Source of the DNA: a candidate division WOR-3 bacterium
Lineage (GTDB): Bacteria; Hydrothermota; UBA3072
Direction of reading: 5' to 3'
Length of the DNA: 64,000 bases
NCBI GenBank assembly: GCA_039804165.1
Contig: JBDRZZ010000001.1
Span: 1 to 64,000, forward strand
This document shows positions 1-9,091 of this stretch, one piece after another. The position numbers were made by a program, and so were the translations under genes. The notes under the pieces are model-generated. The model was not told the origin of the DNA and did not search any database. It saw only the letters and a program-made list of their open reading frames with translations. Position 1 is the first letter of the stretch; each line of letters opens with the position of its first letter.

Positions 1-2
1 AA

Positions 3-336
3 AGAGAATTCTTTGATATAGAAGTCTTTGAAGGGAAAGAGCATTTCTTTCATAAAGTCAATAATTATCTATTTTTCTTTAATACGATGAGAAAGAACTC
101 AAACAAGAATGATAAACACTTTAGAGATACTTATTGAGAGAAATAAATCTCCTGAACTTCTCCACTTGTTTGTGCCGGATCTTGATAAACTCCTGGAGAA
201 GAAAATGGATGTGACTCTTGATCTGGAATTAGACCTTGTGAATGTTAAAATATCTCAAAGTGTCCACCACCTGCCTTGGAAGGTCTCATTAGAAAAAGAG
301 TGCGATAACCTCCTAATTTATTTTTCTTTAGTCTAA
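3..336 (+). pseudogene. transposase (DDE integrase-core type) C-terminal remnant, frameshifted
   Basis: The first 134 bases read in frame 3 as the end of a DDE transposase, with the family-typical pattern of an aromatic-rich YLFFFN stretch followed by MRKNS. That frame stops at 135-137. The continuation expected for such proteins (N-x-LEIL-x-ER, then a leucine-rich tail ending LDKLLEKK) is found one frame over, from about 106 to 336. The gene is therefore a C-terminal fragment with one frameshift near 105-118, and its 5' part lies outside the window. Recognition rests on the pattern typical of integrase-core transposases; the exact IS family is not resolved. Confidence 0.55.
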
Positions 337-386
337 GGTTAATTACTAAAATAAGTTCAAACTCCTGTTTCAAATAACTTTAAGAA

Positions 387-3300
387 TCACCTTGTTACAC
401 TTATCTCAAATGGCTGAACAATCGCCTCTCTATCTACGTTGTAATATTCATATACTCTTGAATATTGAACCTTTGCCCGAACTGGATATTTTGCCTTTAA
501 ATTGTATGAAAATTTAACTGGCTTATCAGAGGAAATTGATTCAATGTATACAATTATCTGACGGGAAGTAAGGTTATACTTCTGAATGGTTTTATTATTC
601 ACATATTCATCAAGAGTTGGCGTTTGAACTTCAAATCCTGGAGGGATCCCCAGGTCAATCATAACCATCTGAGCTATTCCACTCTTTAATAGTTTAACAG
701 AAACATCAACCCGCACCAAATCATTTATTGAAAGCTGGGTTCTGTCATAATTAACATCAATAGCAAAGAGCGGTTCCTTCGGTCTTGGTAAGTCCTTCCA
801 CGGAAGGTAATAAGAACTTATTATCTCATATAAGAAATTGCCTTCTCCATTAAGTTGGATTTCAACTGTATTCTCATTTCTTAAATTTTCACTCAAATCA
901 ATCTGCCGCATCACATCTATATTGCTCTTATCAACTTTTATCTCGTCCACCTTCCTATCATTATGAAATACAAAAATCGTAGCATTTACATCTTCACTTC
1001 CTCCACGAAGAGCTGCAACAAGTGCGCGTAGTGCAATAATTGTTCCCTGAGTTGTATACCACATTCCTGAGGAATCCTTTGACCGAATCAAAAAAGTCAA
1101 AGCCTTAGTTGCCACAGGAGAGAACTTACCTGATTTAACAAGAGCATAAGTGGCAAGACCACTTGTCTCAATATCTGTCCCCTTCCCACGAGTAAGGGTT
1201 ATTGAAGGAAAATTTGACTCCCAGTATATTGCCCCATTATCTTCTTTCGCCATATCAATTAGCTTTTGTAGAATTTTAATTGTGGTTTCTGACTTTGGAT
1301 CCATTGCTACAAACGCATTAGCAATAAGTGCAAGGACATATGCATCATCCACCTCTTCCCATCTCGTTTCTAAATAATTAAGACCCTTTTGTGCAGAGCC
1401 ATCTTTTTGTCCAACTTCAGCAAGAGCCCACACAATATACGCTGTGGGCATTATCTCATTATTCTGTATCCTACCCCATGCTTCTGGATGTAAATACTGT
1501 TTATCTGGGGACCAGGAACCATCTTTATTTTGTTGATTTTTTAGCCACTTAGAGGTCCTCTCAATCAATCTCTCATCAATATTATAAACTTTGCTCATAT
1601 CATTGAATTCCATAAGGCCATATGCAGTGAGAATCTTACTCGCAGGTTCATCTCCAAACCAAGAGAATCCCCCACCTTCCACTTCAAAGGACAATAGCCT
1701 CTGATAACCAATACTAATGTACTCTTCTGCCTTCATCTCAACCTCTGGTTTAATCTGATTTGTCTCTCGTAAGTAGTTTAAAATCAAAATATTGGGATAG
1801 GTAATTGAAGAAGTCTGCTCAAAGCAACCGAAAGGCATTCTAAGAAGTTTATCAAGGCCCTCAACAATTTGAGAGTATATACCAGGATAGAGTTTAAGAA
1901 TTAGTGAATTTGCATTAGGTATGGCATTAAGAGGAAAGCCCACTTTCTTAACCACATTTCCCTCGAGACGGTCTGAGATTATACTCTCAAAACGCTTGCC
2001 ATCGGGTAAAACCGTAACCTGCCTTTTTACTGCATCAGATCTTGCCTCACCATAAGCTTTCACTGTTATCGAATGATAACCAAGTTCCTTTACTCTTATT
2101 GGGAAATACACAACCGATATCTCATCTTTATCCATTATCTTTGTTATCTCTTTTTCCCCAAGATTCTCAAACCAATCTCCACTTTCTAAGATAACCCTAA
2201 TCTTTTGCTGTTTGGGTAGATAATTATATAAGGCAATTGGTATTGAGATCTCATCACCTTGAGTTAAGGTAAGAGGCAAATCTATATCAACAAAGAAATC
2301 CTGAAAAACTTTTATTTGGGATACTCTGGAGCCGAGCTCTCCCTTTTGTGTAGAGGCAAACATCGTCGCTCTCCAGTTTGTTATAGCATCTGGCATCGTA
2401 ACCGTGATTTTTGCCTTTCCACTTACATCGGTTATAAGTCCGGGTTCAAAAATGAAAGTTTCAGGAAAATATTCACGAACTCTTGGCTCTTCGGGGGCTT
2501 CTGCTTTTTTACGTTCCAATCTATCAAATTTAACCGCAGGAGGTCTTCCTGCTTCAGACATTAAAGTTATTGCTTCAATTGATTGAAACCTTCTCAACCT
2601 CCTTTCACTTATATCATCATCAGTTTCAAAAACCCCATCAGGTCCAGCACTTGTGATTGTAAAATAAGTAAAATATTCATCTTCACAGGCAATGCGGTAT
2701 TCCCGATTCCATGGATCAAGGAGATCCTTTTCTTTTAAAAAACCTTCTTTTATCAGAGTCTTGAGTGCATCCTTGGTCTTTGGATACTCAGAGAAACGAT
2801 CATAATATTTATTGATTGCCGCATAAATTTTCCACTTTACCTCCTCAAGTTTTTTGTAAAATACGAGAGAAATCTTTTCATTCACATCAAGAGGAGTACC
2901 GTAATTCACAGGAAATGGCTCTTTTGGCATAAGGGTTGAAAACATAACAACCTCTGCTCGTTCATCAATCTTTGGCTCCTTCACAATATTTTCTGGCTCA
3001 AATCCATGAATCTCATAACGAGGCGTTAATATCTCTTTTTCTAAGGTAAAATAGACCTTTTCAAGTCCTGGTTGCAACTCACTTACTGCAAAGACTGCTT
3101 CATCAACCACTGCAAGACAAAGTGTAGCGATTTTAGGCTTTCCATTTTTATCAGTAATTGTAAATTGAATCTCACCTTCTTCACCTGGAAGATATTGTTC
3201 TTTATTGAGTTTCGTATTTATAACAAGATCATTTGCACTATGGACATAGCAGAATCTTGTATCCCTAATAATATCTGATCCCTGAGTCACAATATAAGCA

Positions 3301-5060
3301 TGTAACCAGATTGAGCCGGTAATATCAGGAGTAAACTGTAATTGATAACTCCCTTTACCATCTTTTATTTCAATAGACTTTGTGAGCACTGTCTGATTGT
3401 CCTTAATAATATCAAGGTAAATCCTACCCACTTTTTTTGTTGTAAGAAATTCCAAATTCACAAAATCACCCACCTTATATATTCCCTTTTTCATTCGCAT
3501 TATCAGTTGCTCTTGCTGTAGGTTCATAACGAAATCCTTCTTCACTTCAGCGCTCTCCCCTTTATTATCAGTAACTTTTACAGAAACCTCTATTTTTTCT
3601 TTTCTTGGATTATAGATAAATTCTGCCACCCCATAATCATCCGTCTTACTTATTTGCTTTCTCCCCTCTATACTCATCTCAACCTGTGCAAGACAAGGAG
3701 AACCATCAGGATAGTTCGCAACAACATAGATTCTATTTTCAAGATTTGGCCTAAGCATACCACCTTCAGGAACAACTGCAATATTTATGAGGTTTTGCAC
3801 AATCTTCTTTGTTACAGTAATCTTTTCGCTGTGATTTGCTTTGTCAATCACCTCAATATCTAACCTCACAAAAGCATCGCCTTTTTCAAGTGGTTCACCA
3901 ACAAAATAGAGAGGCAATCTATAGGTAAAATGAAATTGACCATTTCTATCAGTTTTCCCTTCAATCACTGCTTCTTCATTAAAACCAATATCAAACTTAT
4001 ATACCGTAATTTTAACCTTTCCTTCTGAAACAGGTTTACCAAAGAAATATTGAACATCTACACGACCTTCAAGCTCTTCCCCAGGTAAATAAAATTCTTT
4101 ATCTGTGTTTAAGTTAATTTTAAACTTTGGCAAGAGATATTTCTCAACCCTTACAGTCTTTTCTGTCTTTTCATTCTCAAGTATTGCACGAATTGTCCAC
4201 TTACCAAAATTTACTTCATCGGCAAGTAAAAATGGTGTATATGCAACCCCAAATTCATCCGTCTTTAACACTTTCTTAAATACCTTATTACCTTTAGCAT
4301 CTTCAATCTCAAAGGTTATTTCTTTATCTTTTATGGAATTGAGTCTAGGCTTCTGCAAAGATAATGTTCTTATATGGATCATCTGGCCTGGTTGATAAAT
4401 GGGTTTATCTGTAACAAGATAGGTCAGGTTTCCAGTTGTTATTTTAAAACTTGTTTTGAACTCATCCTTTCCTAATTTAGAACTTACAATAAATTTAAAT
4501 TCACCATTTTTTATATCCTTTGGTAAGATGAAATTTGTCTCGCACGTTCCCGAATTATCTGTTTCTCCTTCATATACGATTTTCTCGGAATTTTGCCTTT
4601 CTAAAACAACTCTTACCTTTGCCCCTTGAATTGGTTCATCAGTTCGAAGATTCTTTGTAATAATACGATATTTTATAGGAGTTCCAGAAATAAAATTATC
4701 TTGCCCTAAAATCCTTATAATCATTTTATCCTGAAGTTGAAATAAAGAATATATTTTTTCTGTGTTTTTGAATTTCACTCTTACTCGTAAAAGATCAAGA
4801 TCTTCGACCTCTTTTTCTAATTTTATTTTTATAGGGAATGAATAATAACCTTTCTCAATGTAAATCCGGCGAGTAATTTCACCTACAACATTATCCTCAG
4901 GATCAATAACCGAAATCCTACATTTGCCTGATTCTCCTTTTAAACTTTCAATTGGAATATTTAAATATAGATTATTAATGGATTTAGAAGAACTAACTTT
5001 TGCCATTAAGTTTGAATAAATTACTAAAATTCCAATACTTATTTGCAAAAAAAATCTCAT
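387..5060 (-). CDS. alpha-2-macroglobulin family protein
   Basis: A 1557-residue exported protein with an N-terminal signal peptide and no lipobox cysteine, so probably periplasmic or surface-exposed. Successive beta-sandwich MG domains fill residues 30-700, including a YQPGQ motif near 220. The C-terminal half carries the conserved FPETF...LITDxxG block (about 870), the thioester-type motif GCFEQ near 1077 and an alpha/alpha-toroid complement-like domain after it. The Cys and Gln needed for the thioester are both present. Family members trap proteases that cleave the bait region. Residues about 735-825, where the bait region should be, resemble the C-terminal half of type II secretion pseudopilin GspG (DPWNREYR, then SAGPDG and TDDDIS). 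The start is preceded by AAAGGAG. No pbpC partner is adjacent. Confidence 0.93.
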   Translation of the reverse strand: MRFFLQISIGILVIYSNLMAKVSSSKSINNLYLNIPIESLKGESGKCRISVIDPEDNVVGEITRRIYIEKGYYSFPIKIKLEKEVEDLDLLRVRVKFKNTEKIYSLFQLQDKMIIRILGQDNFISGTPIKYRIITKNLRTDEPIQGAKVRVVLERQNSEKIVYEGETDNSGTCETNFILPKDIKNGEFKFIVSSKLGKDEFKTSFKITTGNLTYLVTDKPIYQPGQMIHIRTLSLQKPRLNSIKDKEITFEIEDAKGNKVFKKVLKTDEFGVAYTPFLLADEVNFGKWTIRAILENEKTEKTVRVEKYLLPKFKINLNTDKEFYLPGEELEGRVDVQYFFGKPVSEGKVKITVYKFDIGFNEEAVIEGKTDRNGQFHFTYRLPLYFVGEPLEKGDAFVRLDIEVIDKANHSEKITVTKKIVQNLINIAVVPEGGMLRPNLENRIYVVANYPDGSPCLAQVEMSIEGRKQISKTDDYGVAEFIYNPRKEKIEVSVKVTDNKGESAEVKKDFVMNLQQEQLIMRMKKGIYKVGDFVNLEFLTTKKVGRIYLDIIKDNQTVLTKSIEIKDGKGSYQLQFTPDITGSIWLHAYIVTQGSDIIRDTRFCYVHSANDLVINTKLNKEQYLPGEEGEIQFTITDKNGKPKIATLCLAVVDEAVFAVSELQPGLEKVYFTLEKEILTPRYEIHGFEPENIVKEPKIDERAEVVMFSTLMPKEPFPVNYGTPLDVNEKISLVFYKKLEEVKWKIYAAINKYYDRFSEYPKTKDALKTLIKEGFLKEKDLLDPWNREYRIACEDEYFTYFTITSAGPDGVFETDDDISERRLRRFQSIEAITLMSEAGRPPAVKFDRLERKKAEAPEEPRVREYFPETFIFEPGLITDVSGKAKITVTMPDAITNWRATMFASTQKGELGSRVSQIKVFQDFFVDIDLPLTLTQGDEISIPIALYNYLPKQQKIRVILESGDWFENLGEKEITKIMDKDEISVVYFPIRVKELGYHSITVKAYGEARSDAVKRQVTVLPDGKRFESIISDRLEGNVVKKVGFPLNAIPNANSLILKLYPGIYSQIVEGLDKLLRMPFGCFEQTSSITYPNILILNYLRETNQIKPEVEMKAEEYISIGYQRLLSFEVEGGGFSWFGDEPASKILTAYGLMEFNDMSKVYNIDERLIERTSKWLKNQQNKDGSWSPDKQYLHPEAWGRIQNNEIMPTAYIVWALAEVGQKDGSAQKGLNYLETRWEEVDDAYVLALIANAFVAMDPKSETTIKILQKLIDMAKEDNGAIYWESNFPSITLTRGKGTDIETSGLATYALVKSGKFSPVATKALTFLIRSKDSSGMWYTTQGTIIALRALVAALRGGSEDVNATIFVFHNDRKVDEIKVDKSNIDVMRQIDLSENLRNENTVEIQLNGEGNFLYEIISSYYLPWKDLPRPKEPLFAIDVNYDRTQLSINDLVRVDVSVKLLKSGIAQMVMIDLGIPPGFEVQTPTLDEYVNNKTIQKYNLTSRQIIVYIESISSDKPVKFSYNLKAKYPVRAKVQYSRVYEYYNVDREAIVQPFEISVTR

Positions 5061-5616
5061 TTTCTATTCTCCTTTCTCCCTATTTAGGGCTTAGGTTTAT
5101 AAAGTAGTTTTTATTATTATCTTCAGAGGTTTGGTTACTACTCTTCATCCCTTATTTTTAATTATAACAGAAAAAGATAATAAGGCAAGATAGGACATCT
5201 CTTATGTTATTTCCACTTTAATTTACACCCATTAATTACATTCCGAATTCAAAATATCTTAAAAAATCTGAAATAATAACCAAAGAAGAGAAAATCAGCT
5301 TATGAATGGAATTGGAAGAGGAACTATAAATATGCCTTTAGAAAGAGAAAAGCATAATAATATTATTTTTATTTCTTGACAGAAGAGACTTTTAGAAACT
5401 TAGGTGAACAATTCTCGGAGTAGATCTATATTAAGAAATACTGACTTATTGAAAAATATTTTAATAGATGGAGAAGAATTAAAATTTTTAAAACAGTCTC
5501 TAAGTTGATGAATTCTAAGAAAAATTTCAAATTTTCAACAGAAAGCCAATAAATTACTTGACAAAATTAATTAATATATTATAATATTTTAATTTTTTAA
5601 TAAAAAGGAGAAAAAG
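5061..5616. other. 556-bp intergenic region between divergent genes
   Basis: This separates the leftward alpha-2-macroglobulin gene from the rightward arsR operon. It is very AT-rich. The only supported content is the arsR promoter at its right end and the ribosome-binding site of the leftward gene at its left end. A second TTGACA at 5376-5381 has no convincing -10 box. Only very short open frames are present, none with a ribosome-binding site or recognisable product. Confidence 0.6.
5558..5585 (+). promoter_or_regulatory. sigma70-type promoter of the arsR operon
   Basis: TTGACA (5558-5563) and TATAAT (5580-5585) are separated by 16 bp and lie just upstream of the arsR ribosome-binding site (AAGGAG, 5605-5610). 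Because ArsR repressors usually bind over their own promoter, the AT-rich stretch between the -35 box and the start codon is the likely operator; this is inference, no operator was proven. Confidence 0.8.
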
Positions 5617-5943
5617 ATGAAGAAATTTTTGAAAATTTTTAATGCTCTTTCGGACGAGACGAGATTGAGGATTTTTCTTTTACTTACCCGGAGCGAGCTT
5701 TGTGTTTGTGAATTGATGAATATTCTCAATATGAAACAACCGAGAATTTCTAATTGTTTGAGAATCTTAAAGGAGGCGGGGTTGATTCTTAATAAAAGAG
5801 AAGGACAATGGATTATTTATTCTGCAAATCCGGAGATATGCAAAAGTAAATTGATTCGGGATTTAAAAAAAGAGGTAAATCTTTCGGAAGAAGATTTGAA
5901 AAACCTTAAAAAATACCTAAGAAAAGAGATAAGAAAGGGGTAA
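5617..5943 (+). CDS. arsR: ArsR/SmtB family metalloregulator
   Basis: A 108-residue winged-helix repressor. Its recognition region (about residues 30-60) contains ELCVCEL at 27-33, the ArsR-type metal site with Cys29 and Cys31; the third cysteine of E. coli ArsR is absent but two thiols suffice for As(III)/Sb(III) sensing in some members. A wing motif KREGQW follows. It heads an operon of arsenic-type transport and thiol proteins, so it most likely represses that operon and releases it on binding arsenite or a related thiophilic metal. The start follows a clear AAGGAG site. The next gene begins 4 nt after its stop. Confidence 0.9.
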   Translation: MKKFLKIFNALSDETRLRIFLLLTRSELCVCELMNILNMKQPRISNCLRILKEAGLILNKREGQWIIYSANPEICKSKLIRDLKKEVNLSEEDLKNLKKYLRKEIRKG

Positions 5944-5947
5944 AACA

Positions 5948-6994
5948 ATGTTTTTAGAAATAATAAAAGCTGGGTTTTTGGCGTTAAAGGACTATGCTGC
6001 CACACATATTCTGACCTGTCTTGTTCCAGCATTTCTTCTTGCAGGGGCAATTGTAACATTCATTAATCGTAACGCTATTTTAGAGCATCTTGGCGAAGAA
6101 ACAAGAAAGAGCAGGTCTTTTCCTCTTGCGAGTATTTCGAGTTTCTTTCTTGCGGCTTGCTCCTGCACTGTTATCCCTGTTGCAAGTGGTCTTTACTACG
6201 GAGGTGCAGGAATTGGAGTTGCCTTTATTGTTCTCTGGGTTGCACCTAGTGCTAATATCCTTGCTCTTACCTACACTGGAAATATCCTCGGCGGAGGAAT
6301 GGTTATTTCAAGAATTGTAGCTGCTCTTTTTATGGCTTTTATTGTCGGCTGGGTGATGAGTTTTGTCTTTCGAGAAGAAAGAAAAGAATCTACAACCACT
6401 ACGGAAGAAACACAAAAAAAGACAATCATCGAGCGAAAAGAGCTGGTTTTGCTTTTTCTTATACTTCTCTCCCTCCTTTTACCCAACTATCTCGTAAGAG
6501 GAGGAGCATATATTTATAAAGTTCTGGTCTGGTTAATTTCTTCTCTGGTTATGTTAATCTATGCCATTAAGGTTTTCTCGAAAGAAAAACTCGGCGACTG
6601 GCTCCGGGAAACATGGTGGTTTGTTAAGATTATCTTTCCTTTGCTTTTAGTCGGTGTCTTTATTGTGGGTGTAATAGGTAAGATATTGCCCGAAAGCTGG
6701 ATTAAAACCTATCTTGGAGGAGAGCGCCTCCGTGCATCTTTTTTTGCGACAGTTATTGGGGCTATAAGTTACTTTGCAACAATGACCGAAGCGCCTTTTG
6801 TCCATACTTTGATGAAATTGGGTATGGGAAAAGGTCCTGCCCTTACTCTTCTTTTGACCGGACCTGGTTTAAGTTTACCAAACTGGCTTGCAATAGGAAG
6901 AGTATTCGGGGTTAAAAAAGCCCTTGTCTATGTCCCTCTTATTGTTGTTCTTGGAACTTTGGTAGGATGGTTCTTTGGAAACTTTATATTTTAA
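5948..6994 (+). CDS. ArsP/UPF0718 family permease
   Basis: A 348-residue membrane protein with about eight hydrophobic helices split by a charged cytoplasmic loop (about residues 135-160). Diagnostic features are the AACSCTVIP motif in the first half and a TGPGLSLPNWL motif in the second, typical of the COG0701 permease family. ArsP members export trivalent organoarsenicals such as methylarsenite and roxarsone(III); other members have unknown substrates. Position directly behind arsR supports an arsenic role. The cysteine pair in CSC is a plausible metal-binding site. I am confident of the family and moderately so of the substrate. Confidence 0.85.
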   Translation: MFLEIIKAGFLALKDYAATHILTCLVPAFLLAGAIVTFINRNAILEHLGEETRKSRSFPLASISSFFLAACSCTVIPVASGLYYGGAGIGVAFIVLWVAPSANILALTYTGNILGGGMVISRIVAALFMAFIVGWVMSFVFREERKESTTTTEETQKKTIIERKELVLLFLILLSLLLPNYLVRGGAYIYKVLVWLISSLVMLIYAIKVFSKEKLGDWLRETWWFVKIIFPLLLVGVFIVGVIGKILPESWIKTYLGGERLRASFFATVIGAISYFATMTEAPFVHTLMKLGMGKGPALTLLLTGPGLSLPNWLAIGRVFGVKKALVYVPLIVVLGTLVGWFFGNFIF

Positions 6995-7004
6995 GGAGAA
7001 AAAA

Positions 7005-7598
7005 ATGAAGGTGAAAAAAGTGATTTCTGTTCTTCTTCTCGCTTTTGTTCTCTTCAGCATTGCTTATCTAATCAAGGGAGAAGTCATGAATAAAAAAGAG
7101 GAAAAAATGCAAAAGGAAGAAATCCGAGAGGAGGTAGATACTGTTAATGAAAAAGAAACGGAAACAAATAAGGAAAAAGTCCCTGAAATTCCTAATGTTA
7201 ATGTAGCAAAAAATGAAACAAAAACACAAAATTCGGCTCCCAAAAAAGAAGAAAAGAAGAAAAAAGTGCTTGCCTACTATTTTCATGGAACTTACCGATG
7301 TCCCACCTGCCTTACAATTGAAAGATATTCAAAAGAAGCAATCGAACAGTATTTTGCCAAAGAAATACAGAACGGAATATTAGAGTTCAGCTCTATAAAT
7401 GCAGAAGAACCAGAAAATAGACATTTCATCCAGGATTACCAGCTTTACACGAAATCTCTCATAATTTCACTCAAGGAAGACAATAAAGAGATAAAATGGA
7501 AAAATCTCACCGAGGTCTGGTCTTATATTCACAGTAAAGAGAATTTCTATCAATATGTTAAAAATGAGGTGGAGAAATTTTTAGAGGAGGCAAGATAA
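7005..7598 (+). CDS. ArsF-like thioredoxin-fold protein
   Basis: A membrane-anchored protein of 197 residues when started at the ATG preceded by AAGGAG. One N-terminal transmembrane segment (residues 5-25) is followed by a Lys/Glu-rich linker (about 30-85) and a compact domain with the HGTYRCPTC motif (CxxC, Cys99 and Cys102). This matches the family annotated as ArsF, named from the Shewanella arsEFG genes implicated in reducing nitroaromatic arsenicals. The linker would hold the redox domain outside the membrane. The neighbours ArsG-like and ArsE-like proteins support the call. The biochemical role here is inferred from context; the sequence itself only shows an anchored redox-active CxxC protein. 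Confidence 0.75.
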   Translation: MKVKKVISVLLLAFVLFSIAYLIKGEVMNKKEEKMQKEEIREEVDTVNEKETETNKEKVPEIPNVNVAKNETKTQNSAPKKEEKKKKVLAYYFHGTYRCPTCLTIERYSKEAIEQYFAKEIQNGILEFSSINAEEPENRHFIQDYQLYTKSLIISLKEDNKEIKWKNLTEVWSYIHSKENFYQYVKNEVEKFLEEAR

Positions 7599-8284
7599 TG
7601 GGATTGTTACCTCTTCTTACAGCATTATGGCTTGGGATATTGACTTCGATAAGTCCCTGTCCCCTTGCGACCAATATTGCTGCGATATCATTTGTCTCCT
7701 ACAGAATTGCCCACAAAGTCGTTGTTCTCTTATCGGGTATTCTCTATACAATTGGGAGAGCAGTTACCTATATTGTTATTGGGTTTCTCGTTGTTAGGGC
7801 AGCCATTAATATTCCCCTCGTTTCAAATTTCCTCCAGCTCTACATTAACAAAATCCTGGGAATCCTTTTGATTCTGGTGGGAATGTTTTTACTTGATTTG
7901 TTGTTTAACATAAAAATACCGAGCATTTCCGTTTCCGAGTCCTGGCAGAGAAAACTTGATGAGATTGGCATTTTCGGCTCTCTATTTTTGGGAATGCTTT
8001 TCGCTCTTGCGTTCTGTCCTGTTTCTGCCGCTCTATTTTTTGGCAGTCTTATCCCTCTCGCACTTAAGGCAAATTCAGGAGTGATTTTGCCGCTATTTTA
8101 TGGAATGGGAACGGGGCTACCTGTTTTACTTTTTGCTATTTTTATTGCTCTTGGTTCTTCCCACATAGGCAGAATGTATGAAAGAGCAGTCAAATTTGAA
8201 GCGATTACAAAGAAAGTCACAGGAGTTATTTTTATTCTGGTTGGAATTTACTATGTGTTGGCTTACATCTTTAAATTGTTTTAA
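7598..8284 (+). CDS. ArsG-like / CcdA-type cytochrome c biogenesis family membrane protein
   Basis: A 228-residue protein with six predicted transmembrane helices and two related halves, each with a Cys-Pro element (SISPCPLA near residue 20 and ALAFCPVS near 145), the hallmark of CcdA/DsbD-type thiol carriers. The start codon overlaps the upstream stop (TAATG), indicating translational coupling with the ArsF-like protein. In arsEFG clusters the homologue is called ArsG and proposed to export aromatic arsenicals, but the cysteines equally fit electron transfer across the membrane to the anchored CxxC protein next to it. The family is clear; which function applies is not. Confidence 0.8.
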   Translation: MGLLPLLTALWLGILTSISPCPLATNIAAISFVSYRIAHKVVVLLSGILYTIGRAVTYIVIGFLVVRAAINIPLVSNFLQLYINKILGILLILVGMFLLDLLFNIKIPSISVSESWQRKLDEIGIFGSLFLGMLFALAFCPVSAALFFGSLIPLALKANSGVILPLFYGMGTGLPVLLFAIFIALGSSHIGRMYERAVKFEAITKKVTGVIFILVGIYYVLAYIFKLF

Positions 8285-8302
8285 AACAAAAGGAGGTAAT
8301 AG

Positions 8303-8536
8303 ATGAAAATTCAGATTGCAGGACCTGGTTGTCCGAGGTGCTTGGCGACCGAGAAGGCTGTAAAAGAAGCCTGTGCCCAGTTGAAACTCTCTGCCGAGAT
8401 TTCTCATCTTTACGATATAAGAGGATATGCAAGACTTGGAGTCAGAATGACTCCTGCTGTGATTGTTGACGGAAAAGTTGTTATGTCGGGCAAGGTTCCA
8501 TCTGTGGAAGAGGTAAAGAAAGTTTTAAGTTCCTGA
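8303..8536 (+). CDS. small thioredoxin/glutaredoxin-like protein (TM0996/MTH895 type, ArsE-like)
   Basis: A 77-residue single-domain redox protein. It carries GPGCPRC near the N-terminus (Cys10 and Cys13), the cis-proline segment RMTPAVIVDG in the middle and a C-terminal SGKVPS helix cap, all typical of mini-thioredoxins of anaerobes. It is cytoplasmic and could pass electrons to the CcdA-like membrane protein just upstream. The start is preceded by AAAGGAGG. In arsEFG-type clusters this position is taken by ArsE. Confidence 0.88.
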   Translation: MKIQIAGPGCPRCLATEKAVKEACAQLKLSAEISHLYDIRGYARLGVRMTPAVIVDGKVVMSGKVPSVEEVKKVLSS

Positions 8537-8552
8537 GAAAGGAGATAAACTT

Positions 8553-8708
8553 ATGGATAATGAATTTGAAACTGAAACAGGACAAAAAGAAAACAAAAAA
8601 TGTCCGAATTGTAATGGCGAACTTGAGTTTGTAAGTTCCTGTTGTAAGGCATTCTGGTATTGCAAGAACTGCGATGAAATAATTGGAGACATTGAAGACA
8701 ATCACTAA
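8553..8708 (+). CDS. small zinc-ribbon protein
   Basis: A 51-residue reading frame with a good AAAGGAG site 7-8 nt upstream, lying between the thioredoxin and the HdrA-like gene. After an acidic N-terminus it has CPNC, then CC and YCKNC, a probable zinc ribbon or small metal-thiolate knuckle, and an acidic end. No catalytic residues are visible. It may be a metal-binding accessory or regulatory protein. I do not recognise a named family. Confidence 0.6.
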   Translation: MDNEFETETGQKENKKCPNCNGELEFVSSCCKAFWYCKNCDEIIGDIEDNH

Positions 8709-8728
8709 AAAGAGAAAGGAGGAAGATA

Positions 8729-9091
8729 ATGAGTAAGAATTATAAACCAAGATTTATTATGTGTATCTGCACAGGCCAATGTCCTGGATTTTCAAGTCTA
8801 AACCTCTGGGAGCTCATAAACACGGTGAGAACAGAAATGGATGTTGAATATGCAATTGTCCATCCTCAACTTTGCGTTGACGATGGCGACCGTTTTGTTA
8901 AAGATTACATCAAACCAAATGTAAAATATGTAATTGGAGCCTGCGACCCCAAGATGCAGAGGAAGATGTTCAAGGATGCATTTGCTGAAGCCGGTGGAAA
9001 TTTCGATGAACAGGTAATTCCTTTAGACCTCCGGAATATGTCAACCGAAGATGCAATAAAAAAAGTTAGAGAGACTTTAGAGGGTCTATGA
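8729..9091 (+). CDS. stand-alone HdrA N-terminal-like protein
   Basis: A 120-residue protein resembling only the first domain of heterodisulfide reductase subunit A. Matching elements are the N-terminal CxC segment (Cys12, Cys14, plus Cys18 in CICTGQC), a cysteine in HPQLC (Cys49), the GACDPKMQ segment (Cys72) in the place of the HdrA ACSPRMH motif, and a LDLRNM segment near the end. The FAD and iron-sulfur domains of full HdrA are absent. It overlaps the following ferredoxin by 4 nt, so the two are probably made together and may form a small electron-transfer or metal-sulfur unit. The role is unknown; the resemblance comes from pattern recognition and needs a profile search. Confidence 0.65.
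   Translation: MSKNYKPRFIMCICTGQCPGFSSLNLWELINTVRTEMDVEYAIVHPQLCVDDGDRFVKDYIKPNVKYVIGACDPKMQRKMFKDAFAEAGGNFDEQVIPLDLRNMSTEDAIKKVRETLEGL

Noticed and set aside
5302-5379. Short reading frame in the a2m-arsR gap
   Set aside because: No ribosome-binding site and no recognisable product.
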